Notes: a model not told the origin generated them from the sequence alone. A DNA stretch of 64,000 nt from Microbacterium marinilacus (GCF_019753765.1 NZ_JAIJZW010000001.1:229127-293126); one strand, 5' to 3'; positions 53,415-63,371 are shown, numbered from the stretch's first letter. Numbers and translations are program-made.

Positions 53415-54062
53415 ATGACGCGCGCGGCCCTCATCGACGACCACGAGTCCGTTCGACTGGGGCTCGTCGCGGCGCTCGAGAGGGACGGCGTGGAGGTCGT
53501 GTTCGCCGGCGCGGGCGTCGCCGGGTACCGCGAGTGGCGCGCCGAGTTCGGGGCGCCTCCGGCCGACGTCGTGCTGCTCGACCTGACGCTCGGGGACGGC
53601 ACGACCGTCACCGAGAACGTCACGGCGCTGGCCGGCGAGTCCGCCGTCATCATCCACTCGGTCGCGGATCGGCCCGCAGCGGTCCGCGAGGCGCTCGCCG
53701 CGGGCGCCGTCGGGGTCGTCAGCAAGTCGTCCCCGCTGGACGACGTGCTCGGCGCCGTCCGCACGGCTGCGCGTGGAGAGCCGCTGAACAACGTCGAGTG
53801 GGCCAGCGCGGTCGAGAGCGACCGCGCCTTCGCCGACGCCCAGCTGTCGACCCGCGAACGGGAGGTGCTGCGGCTGTATGCGGCGGGCCTGCCGCTGAAG
53901 GTCGTCGCCGACCGGCTGGGCGTCGCCTACTCCACCGCGAAGGAGAACATCACCCGGGTGCGCGTGAAGTACACCGAGGTGGGGCGTCCCGCCCCGACCA
54001 AGGTGGATCTGCTGCGTCGCGCCATGGAGGACGGGATCGTCGACACCGCGCCGGAGGGCTGA
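53415..54062 (+). CDS. NarL/LuxR-family response regulator
   Basis: This 215-residue regulator has a receiver domain with Asp56 in VVLLDLTLGDG and a C-terminal LuxR-type helix-turn-helix (LSTREREVLRLYAAGLPLKVVADRLGVAYSTAKENI). TAGGAT lies seven bases before the ATG. It is the first gene of a three-gene operon with a kinase and a membrane protein. Confidence 0.92.
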   Translation: MTRAALIDDHESVRLGLVAALERDGVEVVFAGAGVAGYREWRAEFGAPPADVVLLDLTLGDGTTVTENVTALAGESAVIIHSVADRPAAVREALAAGAVGVVSKSSPLDDVLGAVRTAARGEPLNNVEWASAVESDRAFADAQLSTREREVLRLYAAGLPLKVVADRLGVAYSTAKENITRVRVKYTEVGRPAPTKVDLLRRAMEDGIVDTAPEG

Positions 54063-54066
54063 TCGG

Positions 54067-55311
54067 GTGCCCGCCCAGGACGCGATCGACGAGGCCTGGG
54101 GGCGGCTTCCGCCCGCCGGCCGGACCGTCGAGACCGCCGGTCGCTACACGTCCGCCCGCATGGAGCGGATCATCCAGATCGTCATCGCGGTCGGCGCCCT
54201 CGTGGTCGGCGGGCAGGCGTTCGTCGCGTCGTGGGAGGTCTACCACGCGGGAGTGGCCCACGGTGTCCTGCACGCGGTGATGTTCGTCGCCGTCGTCGCG
54301 ATGGCGCTGCTCTGCGTGGTCGGACGGGGCGTGAGGGTCGCCGCGGCGACGCTGGCGATCGTCTATCCCGTGGCGCTCCTGGCGTGGCCGGCGGTCATGG
54401 GAGCGGTGCCTCCGGATCCCCAGACGCAGCCTTGGATCTTCTACCTCGTCAACTTCGCGACCCTCGCCGCGATGCTCGCCTTCCCTCTGGCGTGGCAGTA
54501 CGTCTGGGCGGTGTCCATGTCGGTGCTGTACGCCGCGGTGCGGCTGGCGTGGGGCGGGTTCGAGGCGCCGTACTGGGTCGGCATCGGGTACGACGTGTCG
54601 TTCGCCCTGATCCAGGGCGGCGTCTTCGTGACCGTGGGATGGGTGCTGCGCAGCCTCGCGGGCGGCGTCGACGAGGCGCGGTCGCAGGCGGTGGCCGCGT
54701 ACGCGCGCGCCACCTCGGCGGACGCCGGCGAGCAGGAGCGGGTGGCGGTCGCCGCGCTCATGCACGACAGCGTGCTCGCCGCCCTGATCGCCGCCGAGCG
54801 GGCGCAGTCGCCGCGTCAGCGCCAGCTCGCGGTCTCCATGGCGCGCGAGGCGCTGACCCGCCTCGCGAACGCGGAGTCGGACGACCGCGAGGGCAGCGAC
54901 GAGCCGGTGTCGCGGGCCTGGATCGCCGGCGCGGTGGAGCGCTCGGCCGCCGAGCTCGGCGTGCCTGTCGTGGTGAGCCGCGCCGACGGCGGGGACGACG
55001 ACGCCGAGGTCGTCCCCGGTCGCGTCGCCCGTGCCGTCGTCCTGGCGGCCACGCAGGCGGTCGCCAACGCGGTGCAGCATGCCGACGCGGCGGGACTGGC
55101 CGTGTCCGTGTCGCGCGAGGGCGAGGGCGTCCGCGTCGAGGTGTCCGACACCGGACCGGGCGTCGACGTCGCGGCGATCCCGGCCGATCGCCTGGGCATC
55201 CGTGCGTCGATCTTCGCCCGCATGGCCGCCGCCGGCGGAGAGGCGCGCATCGCGTCCGGCGCTCGCGGCACCCGGGTCGCGCTGACCTGGACGGGGGAGA
55301 ACCCCGTATGA
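54067..55311 (+). CDS. Membrane sensor histidine kinase of the NarX/DesK type
   Basis: This 414-residue kinase has about six N-terminal membrane helices (about residues 32-195), a HisKA_3-like phosphorylation box with ALMHDSVLAAL, and an HATPase domain with ANAVQHADA, DTGPGV and a shortened C-terminal G-box. GTG start with GGAGGG upstream, four bases after the regulator stop. It overlaps the following membrane-protein gene by ATGA. Confidence 0.9.
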   Translation: MPAQDAIDEAWGRLPPAGRTVETAGRYTSARMERIIQIVIAVGALVVGGQAFVASWEVYHAGVAHGVLHAVMFVAVVAMALLCVVGRGVRVAAATLAIVYPVALLAWPAVMGAVPPDPQTQPWIFYLVNFATLAAMLAFPLAWQYVWAVSMSVLYAAVRLAWGGFEAPYWVGIGYDVSFALIQGGVFVTVGWVLRSLAGGVDEARSQAVAAYARATSADAGEQERVAVAALMHDSVLAALIAAERAQSPRQRQLAVSMAREALTRLANAESDDREGSDEPVSRAWIAGAVERSAAELGVPVVVSRADGGDDDAEVVPGRVARAVVLAATQAVANAVQHADAAGLAVSVSREGEGVRVEVSDTGPGVDVAAIPADRLGIRASIFARMAAAGGEARIASGARGTRVALTWTGENPV

Positions 55312-56351
55312 GAAGCGTCCGTCGCGTGTTCGAGGGGATCGCGCTGGCCTTCACCGCCTACTTCGCGGTGCGGGCGCTCGTGCGCCCCGACGGCGGCGGC
55401 ACCGCCCCGGCTGCGATCGTCGGGCTCGTGCTGTACGTCGCGATCACTCTGGTGGCGCTGTACGCGGAGTCGCGGGAGCGCTCCGGCGACGACGGCGGGG
55501 CGTCCCGCGAGCGCGCCGGGTCGGTGCTGCCGGCGTGGGCCGTCGCGGTGGTCCTGGCCGGCGTCGCCGCCATCCCTGTGCTGGTGATCGCGTCGACGCC
55601 GGAGGGCGAGCGCGCGACCTCGCACGGCACGTCCTACATCGGCGCGCTCGGAGCGGTGCTGACGATCGTGTGCGCCCGCCACCGCCCGATCTCCGCGTGG
55701 ATCGGCATCGCCGTCGTCGGTCTCGAGGCCTCATGGGCGATGGGGCCGCTGCACGCGCTGTCCCTCGGTCTCATCGGGTCCGCCGTGTGGGTGGCGGTCG
55801 CCCAGCTGCTCATGATCTTCACGGACCGCGCCTACCGCGACACCGCGCGTCTCGCGGCCCTGCAGCAGGCCACCTCCGCCTGGCAGGCGAGCCAGGCGGT
55901 GCGCCGCCTCGAGCGGCGACGTCGCGTGCAGTACGCGCTCGCCGTCGCCGGGCCGACGCTCTCTCGCGTGATCGCCACCGCGGGCGAGCTCACCGACCAG
56001 GAGCGCACGACCGCCCGCCTCGCCGAGGGTCGGCTGCGCGACGAGCTGCGCGGCGCGCGTCTGATGGACGACGACGTGCGGGAGGCGATCGCCGCGGCGC
56101 GCCTGCGCGGCGCGACCGTGACCGTGTTCGACGAGGGCGGGCTCGACGATCTGCCGGTCGCGGACGTCGAGCAGGTGCGCCACGAGCTCGCGGAGACCCT
56201 GCGGGACACCGACGCCGCGCGGATCATCATCCGCTCCGCGCCCGACCCTGACGTCGCGCTGACGATCGTGGGCCGCTCGGGAGGCGGCGAGGGGCTCTCG
56301 GACGAGGACGACGTGCAGCTGTGGCGCGAGGTGCCCCGACCGCGGCACTGA
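55308..56351 (+). CDS. Membrane protein resembling a kinase without catalytic domain
   Basis: This 347-residue protein has five to six hydrophobic segments in the first half, then a coiled-coil-like cytoplasmic region (ERRRRVQYALAVAGPTLSRV, TARLAEGRLRDELRGARLMDDD). That region resembles the dimerisation part of NarX-type kinases, yet it has no clear ATP-binding boxes or phospho-histidine. Co-translation with the kinase gene (ATGA) suggests an accessory sensor or pseudokinase partner. No family is recognised. Confidence 0.7.
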   Translation: MRSVRRVFEGIALAFTAYFAVRALVRPDGGGTAPAAIVGLVLYVAITLVALYAESRERSGDDGGASRERAGSVLPAWAVAVVLAGVAAIPVLVIASTPEGERATSHGTSYIGALGAVLTIVCARHRPISAWIGIAVVGLEASWAMGPLHALSLGLIGSAVWVAVAQLLMIFTDRAYRDTARLAALQQATSAWQASQAVRRLERRRRVQYALAVAGPTLSRVIATAGELTDQERTTARLAEGRLRDELRGARLMDDDVREAIAAARLRGATVTVFDEGGLDDLPVADVEQVRHELAETLRDTDAARIIIRSAPDPDVALTIVGRSGGGEGLSDEDDVQLWREVPRPRH

Positions 56352-56445
56352 ACCGGGCGGCGTGCGGGTGAGACGAGCCCTGCGGGAAGGGTCGACGCGC
56401 GGAGAAAAGCCGACGCACGGAGAAGACACGCACGGAGAAAAGAAG

Positions 56446-56472
56446 GGTGGGGGTGGCGATGCCACCCCCACC
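56446..56472 (+). terminator. Terminator after the regulator/kinase trio
   Basis: GGTGGGGGTGGC and GCCACCCCCACC form a perfect 12-bp stem around GAT. Three degenerate ACGCACGGAGAA units lie just before it (56390-56440). The remainder of 56473-56652, between convergent operons, holds no gene I can support. Confidence 0.75.
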
Positions 56473-56652
56473 GGGTGCGGAACGGTTACCCGAAAACCGT
56501 CCGCGATGGGCCGATGATTCGTCCGCCTACCCTGGGGCTGACGATCGGCCAACGCTCAAGCGTTTCCAGGTCCAGTATCGGCGGCGGGCCGGATCGGTGT
56601 CTGTAGGTACTTTGGGGGACATCTGGATTGGCCCCGATGAGGGCGCCGCCCG

Positions 56653-56898
56653 TCAGCCGCTGAAGCGTCCCCACGGGATGTCCCGGCGCAGCGGCCGGCG
56701 CAGCCGGCGGCGCGTCAGCTGCCAGGCCGAGGGCCGTGCCTCGTCCGCCACGGCCTCCTCGGTCTCGCGCGTGTACTCCTCGCCGACGACGGCGAGCAGG
56801 GCCGCGAGCTCCTCCTCGCTCGGGGTGCCGCGCACCACCTCGACGCGGGGAGCGGGGGCGGAGTCGTCGGCTGCCGCCGGGTCGTGGCCGGCGGTCAC
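56653..56898 (-). CDS. accE: Acyl-CoA carboxylase epsilon subunit
   Basis: This 81-residue protein matches the small actinobacterial epsilon subunits that stabilise acyl-CoA carboxylases: an Ala/Asp-rich start, then [20 protein letters not shown], and a basic C-terminus. Its GTG start overlaps the AccD stop as GTGA. It is too short and low in motifs to call without the AccD context. Confidence 0.82.
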   Translation of the reverse strand: MTAGHDPAAADDSAPAPRVEVVRGTPSEEELAALLAVVGEEYTRETEEAVADEARPSAWQLTRRRLRRPLRRDIPWGRFSG

Positions 56899-58496
56899 AG
56901 CGGGATGTTCCCGTGCTTCTTGGGCGGCAGCTCGGCACGCTTGCCGCGCAGCGCGCGGAGGGCCTTCGCGACAGCCACGCGCGTGGCCGACGGCTCGATG
57001 ATGCCGTCCAGCTCGCCGCGCTCGGCGGCGAGGAACGGCGAGGCCACGTTGTAGGTGTACTCGTTGGCGAGGCGCGTGCGCACGGCGGCGACGTCCTCTC
57101 CCGCCGCTTCGGCGCGCTTCAGCTCGCCGCGGTAGAGGATGTTGACGGCACCCTGACCGCCCATCACCGCGATCTCGGCGGTGGGCCAGGCGAGGTTCAC
57201 GTCGGCGCCGAGCTGCTTGGAGCCCATCACGATGTACGCGCCGCCGTACGCCTTGCGCAGGATCACGGTGACGAGCGGCACGGTCGCCTCCGCGTAGGCG
57301 TAGAGCAGCTTGGCCCCGCGACGGATGACGCCGGTCCATTCCTGGTCGGTGCCCGGCAGGTAGCCGGGGACGTCGACGAGCGTGAGGATCGGCACCGAGA
57401 ACGCGTCGCAGAAGCGCACGAACCGCGACGCCTTCTCGCCGGCCTCGATGTTCAGCGTGCCCGCCATCTGCGAGGGCTGGTTGGCGATGATGCCGACCGT
57501 GCGTCCCTCGACCCGGCCGAAGCCGATGACGATGTTCGGGGCGAACAGCGGCTGCACCTCGAGGAAGTCGCCGCCGTCGACCAGGTGCGAGATCACCTCG
57601 TGGATGTCGTAGGGCTGGTTCGGCGAGTCCGGCACGATCGTGTTGAGCGTGCGATCCGGATCCGTGGTCTCCCACTCGAACCCGGACTCGTAGGTCGGCA
57701 GCTCCGCCATGTTGTTGTCGGGCAGGAAGCCGAGCAGCGTGCGCGCGTAGTCGAGCGCGTCGTCCTCGTCCTCGGCGAGGTAGTGGGCGACGCCCGAGCG
57801 GGTGTTGTGCGTGTGCGCGCCGCCGAGCTCCTCCATGCCGACGTCCTCGCCCGTGACGGTCTTGATGACGTCGGGGCCGGTGACGAACATCTGGCTCGTC
57901 TTGTCGACCATGATCACGAAGTCGGTGAGGGCGGGGGAGTACACGGCGCCGCCCGCGGCGGGGCCCATGATGATCGAGATCTGCGGGATGACGCCCGAGG
58001 CCGCGGTGTTCAGGCGGAAGATCTCGCCGTACTTGCCGAGGGCGACGACGCCCTCCTGGATGCGGGCGCCGCCCGAGTCGAGGATGCCGATGACGGGCAT
58101 CCCGCCGCGCAGGGCGAACTCCATGATCTTGATGATCTTGTCGCCGGCGACCTCGCCGAGCGAGCCGCCGAAGGTGGTGAAGTCCTGCGCGTACACCGCG
58201 ACCGTGCGGCCGTGGATCGTGCCGACGCCCGTGATCACGGAGTCGCCGTAGGGACGCGAGCGGTCCATGCCGAACGCGGTCGTGCGGTGGCGCACGTACT
58301 CGTCGAACTCGACGAAGCTGCCGGGGTCGACCAGCAGCTCGATGCGCTCGCGCGCCGTGAGCTTGCCCTTCGCGTGCTGCTTCTTGCGGGCCTTCTCCTC
58401 GGCCTCGACCACGGCCTCGCCGTAGCGTGCGCGCAGGTCGGCGATCTTTCCCGCGGTCGTCGAGAGGTCGGGCGTGGAGATGTCCGGTTCGGTCAC
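56895..58496 (-). CDS. accD: Acyl-CoA carboxylase beta subunit (carboxyltransferase)
   Basis: This 533-residue carboxyltransferase matches the propionyl/acetyl-CoA AccD5-type family, with [26 protein letters not shown], and the late [20 protein letters not shown]. With the alpha subunit at 49366-51138 it should form an acyl-CoA carboxylase. The GTG at 58496 has TAGGGT seven bases upstream. It is divergent from birA, which supplies the biotin ligase for the same complex. Confidence 0.94.
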   Translation of the reverse strand: MTEPDISTPDLSTTAGKIADLRARYGEAVVEAEEKARKKQHAKGKLTARERIELLVDPGSFVEFDEYVRHRTTAFGMDRSRPYGDSVITGVGTIHGRTVAVYAQDFTTFGGSLGEVAGDKIIKIMEFALRGGMPVIGILDSGGARIQEGVVALGKYGEIFRLNTAASGVIPQISIIMGPAAGGAVYSPALTDFVIMVDKTSQMFVTGPDVIKTVTGEDVGMEELGGAHTHNTRSGVAHYLAEDEDDALDYARTLLGFLPDNNMAELPTYESGFEWETTDPDRTLNTIVPDSPNQPYDIHEVISHLVDGGDFLEVQPLFAPNIVIGFGRVEGRTVGIIANQPSQMAGTLNIEAGEKASRFVRFCDAFSVPILTLVDVPGYLPGTDQEWTGVIRRGAKLLYAYAEATVPLVTVILRKAYGGAYIVMGSKQLGADVNLAWPTAEIAVMGGQGAVNILYRGELKRAEAAGEDVAAVRTRLANEYTYNVASPFLAAERGELDGIIEPSATRVAVAKALRALRGKRAELPPKKHGNIPL

Positions 58497-58645
58497 GCGT
58501 TCCACCCTATCCACGCGTCGCCGTCCGTCCTTGGCGGCCGCGCACAACGACCGTGCGGAACCTGTGTCGTGTCCCGCCAGGCGCGAGGCGCCGATCGGGC
58601 GGACGGCGGGGCGGGGCGACGCGGCCGCGTGCGTAGGGTTGCGGC

Positions 58646-59386
58646 ATGGAGTTCGAGCGGGCGCGGGGCGTGGCGGGATCGTGGCGGCAGGTCGAGTCGA
58701 CCGGGTCGACCAACGCCGATCTCGTCGCGGCGGCGACCGCCGATCCGGGCCTGGCGCACCTCAGCGTGCTGCTCACCCGCGACCAGCGGGCCGGGCGCGG
58801 GCGTCTCGACCGCGTGTGGCGCGCGCCGGCGGGCGGCGCGCTGGCGGTCTCCGTCCTGGTGCGGGTCGGCGACGTCCCGCCCGCGGCGCGGGGCTGGATC
58901 CCGCTCGTCGCCGGCGCGGCCATGACGGACGCCGTCGCCGCGCAGCTCCCCGGGGGACGGACGGGGCTGAAGTGGCCGAACGACGTGCTCGTCGGCGGGC
59001 GGAAGATCTGCGGGATCCTCGCGGAGGCGGTCGTCGGGAGCGACGCCGTCGTGATCGGCTCCGGCGTCAACACGGCCATGCGCGAGGAGGACCTCCCGGT
59101 GCCGACCGCGACCTCCTTCGCGGCGCTGGGCGCCGCCTGCGACGAGGACGCGCTCGTGACCCGTTACCTGGGCGAGCTCGACCGTCTGCTGCGCGCGCTC
59201 GCGACCGACCCCGACGTCGCGCGTGAGGCGGTGCGCGGTCGGTGCCTCACGCTCGGGCGCGAGGTGACCGTGTCGCTGCCCGACGGGTCTGCCCTGCGTG
59301 GCGTCGCATCGGCGATCGACGACGACGGGCGCCTGGTGGTGGACGGACGGACGGTGTCAGCCGGAGACGTGGTGCACGTCCGCTGA
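58646..59386 (+). CDS. birA: Biotin-protein ligase
   Basis: This 246-residue ligase attaches biotin to the carboxylase BCCP domain. The biotin/ATP loop reads [11 protein letters not shown] and the catalytic KWPNDVLV is intact. No N-terminal DNA-binding domain is present, so it is not a BioR/BirA-type repressor. TAGGGT lies six bases before the ATG, mirroring the accD promoter across the 149-base divergent gap. Confidence 0.94.
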   Translation: MEFERARGVAGSWRQVESTGSTNADLVAAATADPGLAHLSVLLTRDQRAGRGRLDRVWRAPAGGALAVSVLVRVGDVPPAARGWIPLVAGAAMTDAVAAQLPGGRTGLKWPNDVLVGGRKICGILAEAVVGSDAVVIGSGVNTAMREEDLPVPTATSFAALGAACDEDALVTRYLGELDRLLRALATDPDVAREAVRGRCLTLGREVTVSLPDGSALRGVASAIDDDGRLVVDGRTVSAGDVVHVR

Positions 59387-59502
59387 CGACACCCGAAGAC
59401 GACGCCGCCCGGGCGTCCCCGACGGGGGCGTGCCGACGTCGTGCGTGGACGGGTCGCGGCGCGCCCCGCGGCGCTGTCGGCGCCGATCGGCACAATGGGA
59501 GC

Positions 59503-60042
59503 ATGAGCCTGCCGACCCCCGCCGCGCGTCCCGCGACGCCGCCGCCCGGCGCCCCGGCGCCCGAGCTCGCGATCGCGACGCTGCGCGGCCACGCAGGGCG
59601 ATTGGTGTGGTCCGTGCTGCTCCTCGTCGCCGTCGCCGCGGCGGCGGGCTTCTTCTACGGCAACCTGCCGCGGCCCTTCGAGGACTGGATGCTGCTCTCG
59701 GCGGCGGCGCTGCTGATCCTGCTCGGCGTCGTGGTGCCGTACGTCGTGTGGCTGTCGCGCACCTACACGATCACGACGCGCCGGGTCATCGGGCGCCGCG
59801 GGCTGCTCGCCCGGTCGCGCACCGAGCTGTCGCACGGCCGCGGCTACACCGTGGGAACCCGGCGCAGCGTCCTGCAGCGCATGCGCGGAACCGGCACCCT
59901 GACGTTGTCCGACGGCCTCGGCGGCGAGCTGGTGATGAAGGACGTGCCGAGCGCCGTCCTCGTGGGAGAGGTGCTGGCCGATCAGGTCGAGATGAACCAG
60001 ATCCTCGCGCACCGGGACTCCCAGGGCGTGTTCGGGGCCTGA
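59503..60042 (+). CDS. Membrane protein with PH-like (bPH2/DUF304) domain
   Basis: This 179-residue protein has two membrane helices (VWSVLLLVAVAAAAGFFYG and LLSAAALLILLGVVVPYVV) followed by a bPH2-type domain starting SRTYTITTRRVIGRRGLL. Proteins of this kind sit next to purK/birA in many actinobacteria, including the mycobacterial Rv3278c. Its role is unknown. CACAAT lies six bases before the ATG. Confidence 0.83.
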   Translation: MSLPTPAARPATPPPGAPAPELAIATLRGHAGRLVWSVLLLVAVAAAAGFFYGNLPRPFEDWMLLSAAALLILLGVVVPYVVWLSRTYTITTRRVIGRRGLLARSRTELSHGRGYTVGTRRSVLQRMRGTGTLTLSDGLGGELVMKDVPSAVLVGEVLADQVEMNQILAHRDSQGVFGA

Positions 60043-60135
60043 CCGCCCCTGCGTGCTCTCGCGTGACGCGCGGGCGGCCGGGTGCGCCAAGATAGAGGCG
60101 GACGCCAGGACAGAGGCGGGTGAGGCGGAGGTTCC

Positions 60136-61254
60136 ATGGGTATGCGTGTCGGCGTGATCGGCGGAGGACAGCTCGCGCGGATGATGATCGCCCCGGCGGT
60201 CGAGCTCGGCGTCGAGCTGCGGGTGCTCGCGGAGGGCGAGGGCATGTCGGCCTCGCTGGCCGCCACCCGCGTCGGCGACTACCGCGACGCCGAGACGGTG
60301 CTCTCGTTCGCGCGGGACGTGGACGTCATCACGTTCGACCACGAGCATGTGCCGCAGCCGGTGCTGCGCGCCCTGGTCGACGCGGGCGTGGCCGTCCACC
60401 CGGGGCCGGACGCGCTGCAGTACGCGCAGGACAAGCTCGTCATGCGCCGCCGGCTCGCCGAGCTCGGCGCCCCGCAGCCCGATTGGATCGCCGCGGAGTC
60501 CCCGGACGACATCCGCGCGTTCCTCGACGATCACGGCGGGCGCGCCGTGGTGAAGACGCCGCGCGGCGGGTACGACGGCAAGGGCGTGCGGGTCGTGTCC
60601 GCTCCCGACCAGGCCGACGACTGGTTCGAGAGCGTGGACGGGCCGCTGCTCGTCGAGCAGCTCGTCGACTTCCACCGCGAGCTCGCCCAGCAGGTCGCGC
60701 GGCGGCCCTCGGGAGAGGTCGTCGCCTACCCGGTGGCCGAGACGGTGCAGCGCGACGGCGTGTGCGCCGAGGTCATCGCGCCCGCGCCGCGCGCGAGCGA
60801 GCGGCTGCTGGAGGTCGCGGCCCGCCTCGGCGTCACGATCGCCGAGGGACTGGGGGTCACGGGCATGCTCGCCGTTGAGCTGTTCGAGACGGCGGACGAG
60901 CGGATCCTCGTCAACGAGCTCGCCATGCGTCCGCACAACAGCGGGCACTGGACGCAGGACGGCGCGGTCACGAGCCAGTTCGAGCAGCACCTGCGCGCGG
61001 TGCTCGACCTGCCGCTCGGCGCCGTCGACCCGCTGGCCGACTGGTCGGTGATGGTGAACATCCTCGGCGGCCCGACGGACGCGGGCCTGACCGATCGCTT
61101 CTCGGCGGCGATGGCCGCGCACCCCGTGGCCAAGATCCACACCTACGGCAAGGAGCCCCGGCCGGGGCGCAAGGTCGGTCACGTCAACACCGTGGGCGAC
61201 GATCTCGACGACGCCGTCTACGAGGCGCGGGCCGCCGCGGGCTTCTTCGCCTAG
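60136..61254 (+). CDS. purK: N5-carboxyaminoimidazole ribonucleotide synthase
   Basis: This ATP-grasp enzyme of 372 residues carboxylates AIR in purine synthesis. It shows the GGGQLARMM start, the ATP loop KTPRGGYDGKGV, NELAMRPHNSGHWT and the C-terminal KIHTYGKEPRPGRKVGHVN. Purine biosynthesis continues with purE downstream. GGAGG lies before the ATG. Confidence 0.96.
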   Translation: MGMRVGVIGGGQLARMMIAPAVELGVELRVLAEGEGMSASLAATRVGDYRDAETVLSFARDVDVITFDHEHVPQPVLRALVDAGVAVHPGPDALQYAQDKLVMRRRLAELGAPQPDWIAAESPDDIRAFLDDHGGRAVVKTPRGGYDGKGVRVVSAPDQADDWFESVDGPLLVEQLVDFHRELAQQVARRPSGEVVAYPVAETVQRDGVCAEVIAPAPRASERLLEVAARLGVTIAEGLGVTGMLAVELFETADERILVNELAMRPHNSGHWTQDGAVTSQFEQHLRAVLDLPLGAVDPLADWSVMVNILGGPTDAGLTDRFSAAMAAHPVAKIHTYGKEPRPGRKVGHVNTVGDDLDDAVYEARAAAGFFA

Positions 61255-61330
61255 TACGCGACGGGACATCTCCCACGATTTCCCGGGTCGCATACGGGAA
61301 ACCACAGGGTCGCGTCCTAGCCTGTAACGC

Positions 61331-61852
61331 GTGCTGAACTCGACCGATGCCTCAGCCCAGGGCGCCCCGCTGATCGGCGTGGTCATGGGATCCGACTCCG
61401 ACTGGCGGGTGATGGTCGACGCCTCGGCCGCTCTGACGGAGCTCGGGATTCTTCACGAGGTCGAGGTCGTCTCGGCCCACCGCACGCCCGACAAGCTGAT
61501 GCGCTACGCACGGGAGGCACGCGGGCGCGGCCTGCGCGCCGTCATCGCCGGCGCGGGCGGCGCCGCGCACCTGCCCGGCATGCTGGCGTCGATGACGCCG
61601 CTGCCGGTGATCGGCGTGCCGGTGCAGCTGAAGACCCTCGACGGCCTCGACTCGCTGCTGTCGATCGTGCAGATGCCCGCCGGCATCCCCGTGGCCACCG
61701 TGTCGATCAACGGAGCCCGGAACGCGGGGCTGCTGGCGGCGCGCATCCTGGGCGCGGCCGACCCCGGGATCGCCGACCGCATCGAGGAGTACGCGCGCGA
61801 GCTGGAGCGCCAGGTCGAGGAGAAGAACGCACGCCTGAAGGACTCGCTCTGA
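61331..61852 (+). CDS. purE: N5-CAIR mutase PurE
   Basis: This 173-residue PurE has GSDSDWRVM, the SAHRTPDKL motif and [12 protein letters not shown]. It converts N5-CAIR to CAIR, the step after PurK. The GTG start has TAGCCT seven bases upstream, so it may be independently and leaderlessly transcribed despite following purK. Confidence 0.96.
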   Translation: MLNSTDASAQGAPLIGVVMGSDSDWRVMVDASAALTELGILHEVEVVSAHRTPDKLMRYAREARGRGLRAVIAGAGGAAHLPGMLASMTPLPVIGVPVQLKTLDGLDSLLSIVQMPAGIPVATVSINGARNAGLLAARILGAADPGIADRIEEYARELERQVEEKNARLKDSL

Positions 61853-61880
61853 GCATGGCGGCCGAGCTCAGGGGCGACCT

Positions 61881-63371
61881 GTGACCGTCGCCGGCCTCCG
61901 TCCGGGGGCGACCAGCCTCGGCGCGGCGGGCGCGCGCGGCGGGCACCTCGTCGACCAGCGGCCGATCCGCCACCCCGACACCTCCTCGGCCGCGGTGATG
62001 ACCCGCCGCGGCTGGTGGCTCGTCGTCCTGGGGTGGCTGGTCCCGGGATCGGCGCAGGCCCTCGCCGGCAACCGGCGACTGGGCCGTCTCGGCCTGCGGG
62101 CCACGCTGACGGCCTGGGGGATCGTGGTCCTGCTCGTGCTGTGGGCGATGCTCGCCCGCGACTCGCTCGCCTGGGCCGCGACGTCGTGGGCGATCGGTCC
62201 GGTCAACGTCAGCGGCGTGCTGCTCACGATCGCCCAGGTCGCGATCGCCGCGTACGGGGTGCTCTGGATCGTCCTCGGGATCGACACCCTGCGCCTCGTG
62301 CGCCTCGTGAAGACGGCGACGCCCGCGCGATACGGCATCGCGGCCCTCGCCGTGCTGCTCATGGTCGTCTCCGGCGGCACGGCCGCCTACGGCGCCGGAA
62401 CGATCGGCTCCGCGCGCGACGCGCTGGGGTCGATCTTCGGCCAGGGCGGGCCGTCGGTGCCGCCGAGCGACGGCTACTACAACATCCTCCTGCTCGGCGC
62501 TGACAGCGGCGACGGACGCGACTCCATGAGGTTCGACAGCATCTCGGTCGTGTCCATCAACGCGGAGACCGGAGCCACGACCATCACCGGCATCCCGCGG
62601 GAGCTGCCCGGCGCCCCCTTCAGCGAGGGCAGCCCGATGCTGGAGCTCTACCCGAACGGGTTCGAGGGTCACGGCGACCTGGCGTGCGGCTGGAACGGAT
62701 GGATGAACCACGTGCGCGCCGCGGCCGAGGTCTGCCGGGAGGACGGCGGCGCCTCGCTGTACCCGGACGCCGCGTCCCACGGCTCGGCCCCCGGCATCGA
62801 GGCGACCAAGGACGCCGCCGAGGGAGTGCTCGGGATCGAGATCCCCTACTACGTCTTCATCGACATGCACGGCTTCGCCAGCCTGATCGACGCCCTCGGC
62901 GGCGTCGAGATCGAGGTGGCGGAGCGTCTGCCGATGGGCGGCGGACCTGCCTACGAGGGTCAGCCGGTGGACGACTGGGCGACCGGATGGATCGAGCCGG
63001 GCCTGCAGCGCATGGACGGCGACACCGCCCAGTGGTACGCGCGCTCCCGCTACACGACCAGCGACTGGGACCGCATGCAGCGGCAGAGGCAGCTGCAGGA
63101 GGCCATCCTCGCCCAGTTCACCCCGCAGGTCGTGCTGACCCGTTTCCAGAGCGTGGCGGATGCCGGCGTCGACCTGATCGACACCGACCTGCCGCAGTCG
63201 ATGGTGTCGTACTTCCTCGATCTCGGGCTCAAGGCCAAGGAGCAGCCGGTCACCACGATCGAGCTCGTGCCGCCGCTGGTGGACGACCTGAACCCGGACT
63301 ACGCGGCCATCCGCGAGCTGATCGCCGAGGCGCTGCATCCGCCGGAGCCGTCGCCCGCTCCCACGGAGTGA
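61881..63371 (+). CDS. LytR-CpsA-Psr (LCP) family wall-glycopolymer ligase
   Basis: This 496-residue protein has a large N-terminal part with four hydrophobic spans (about 40-190), which is more than the single anchor usual in the family, then an LCP domain with LLGADSGDGRDSMRFDSI, GIPRE and YYVFIDMHGFASLIDALGG. LCP enzymes transfer undecaprenyl-linked polymers to peptidoglycan. The following glycosyltransferase and the mannose-1-phosphate guanylyltransferase fit surface glycan assembly. Confidence 0.92.
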   Translation: MTVAGLRPGATSLGAAGARGGHLVDQRPIRHPDTSSAAVMTRRGWWLVVLGWLVPGSAQALAGNRRLGRLGLRATLTAWGIVVLLVLWAMLARDSLAWAATSWAIGPVNVSGVLLTIAQVAIAAYGVLWIVLGIDTLRLVRLVKTATPARYGIAALAVLLMVVSGGTAAYGAGTIGSARDALGSIFGQGGPSVPPSDGYYNILLLGADSGDGRDSMRFDSISVVSINAETGATTITGIPRELPGAPFSEGSPMLELYPNGFEGHGDLACGWNGWMNHVRAAAEVCREDGGASLYPDAASHGSAPGIEATKDAAEGVLGIEIPYYVFIDMHGFASLIDALGGVEIEVAERLPMGGGPAYEGQPVDDWATGWIEPGLQRMDGDTAQWYARSRYTTSDWDRMQRQRQLQEAILAQFTPQVVLTRFQSVADAGVDLIDTDLPQSMVSYFLDLGLKAKEQPVTTIELVPPLVDDLNPDYAAIRELIAEALHPPEPSPAPTE

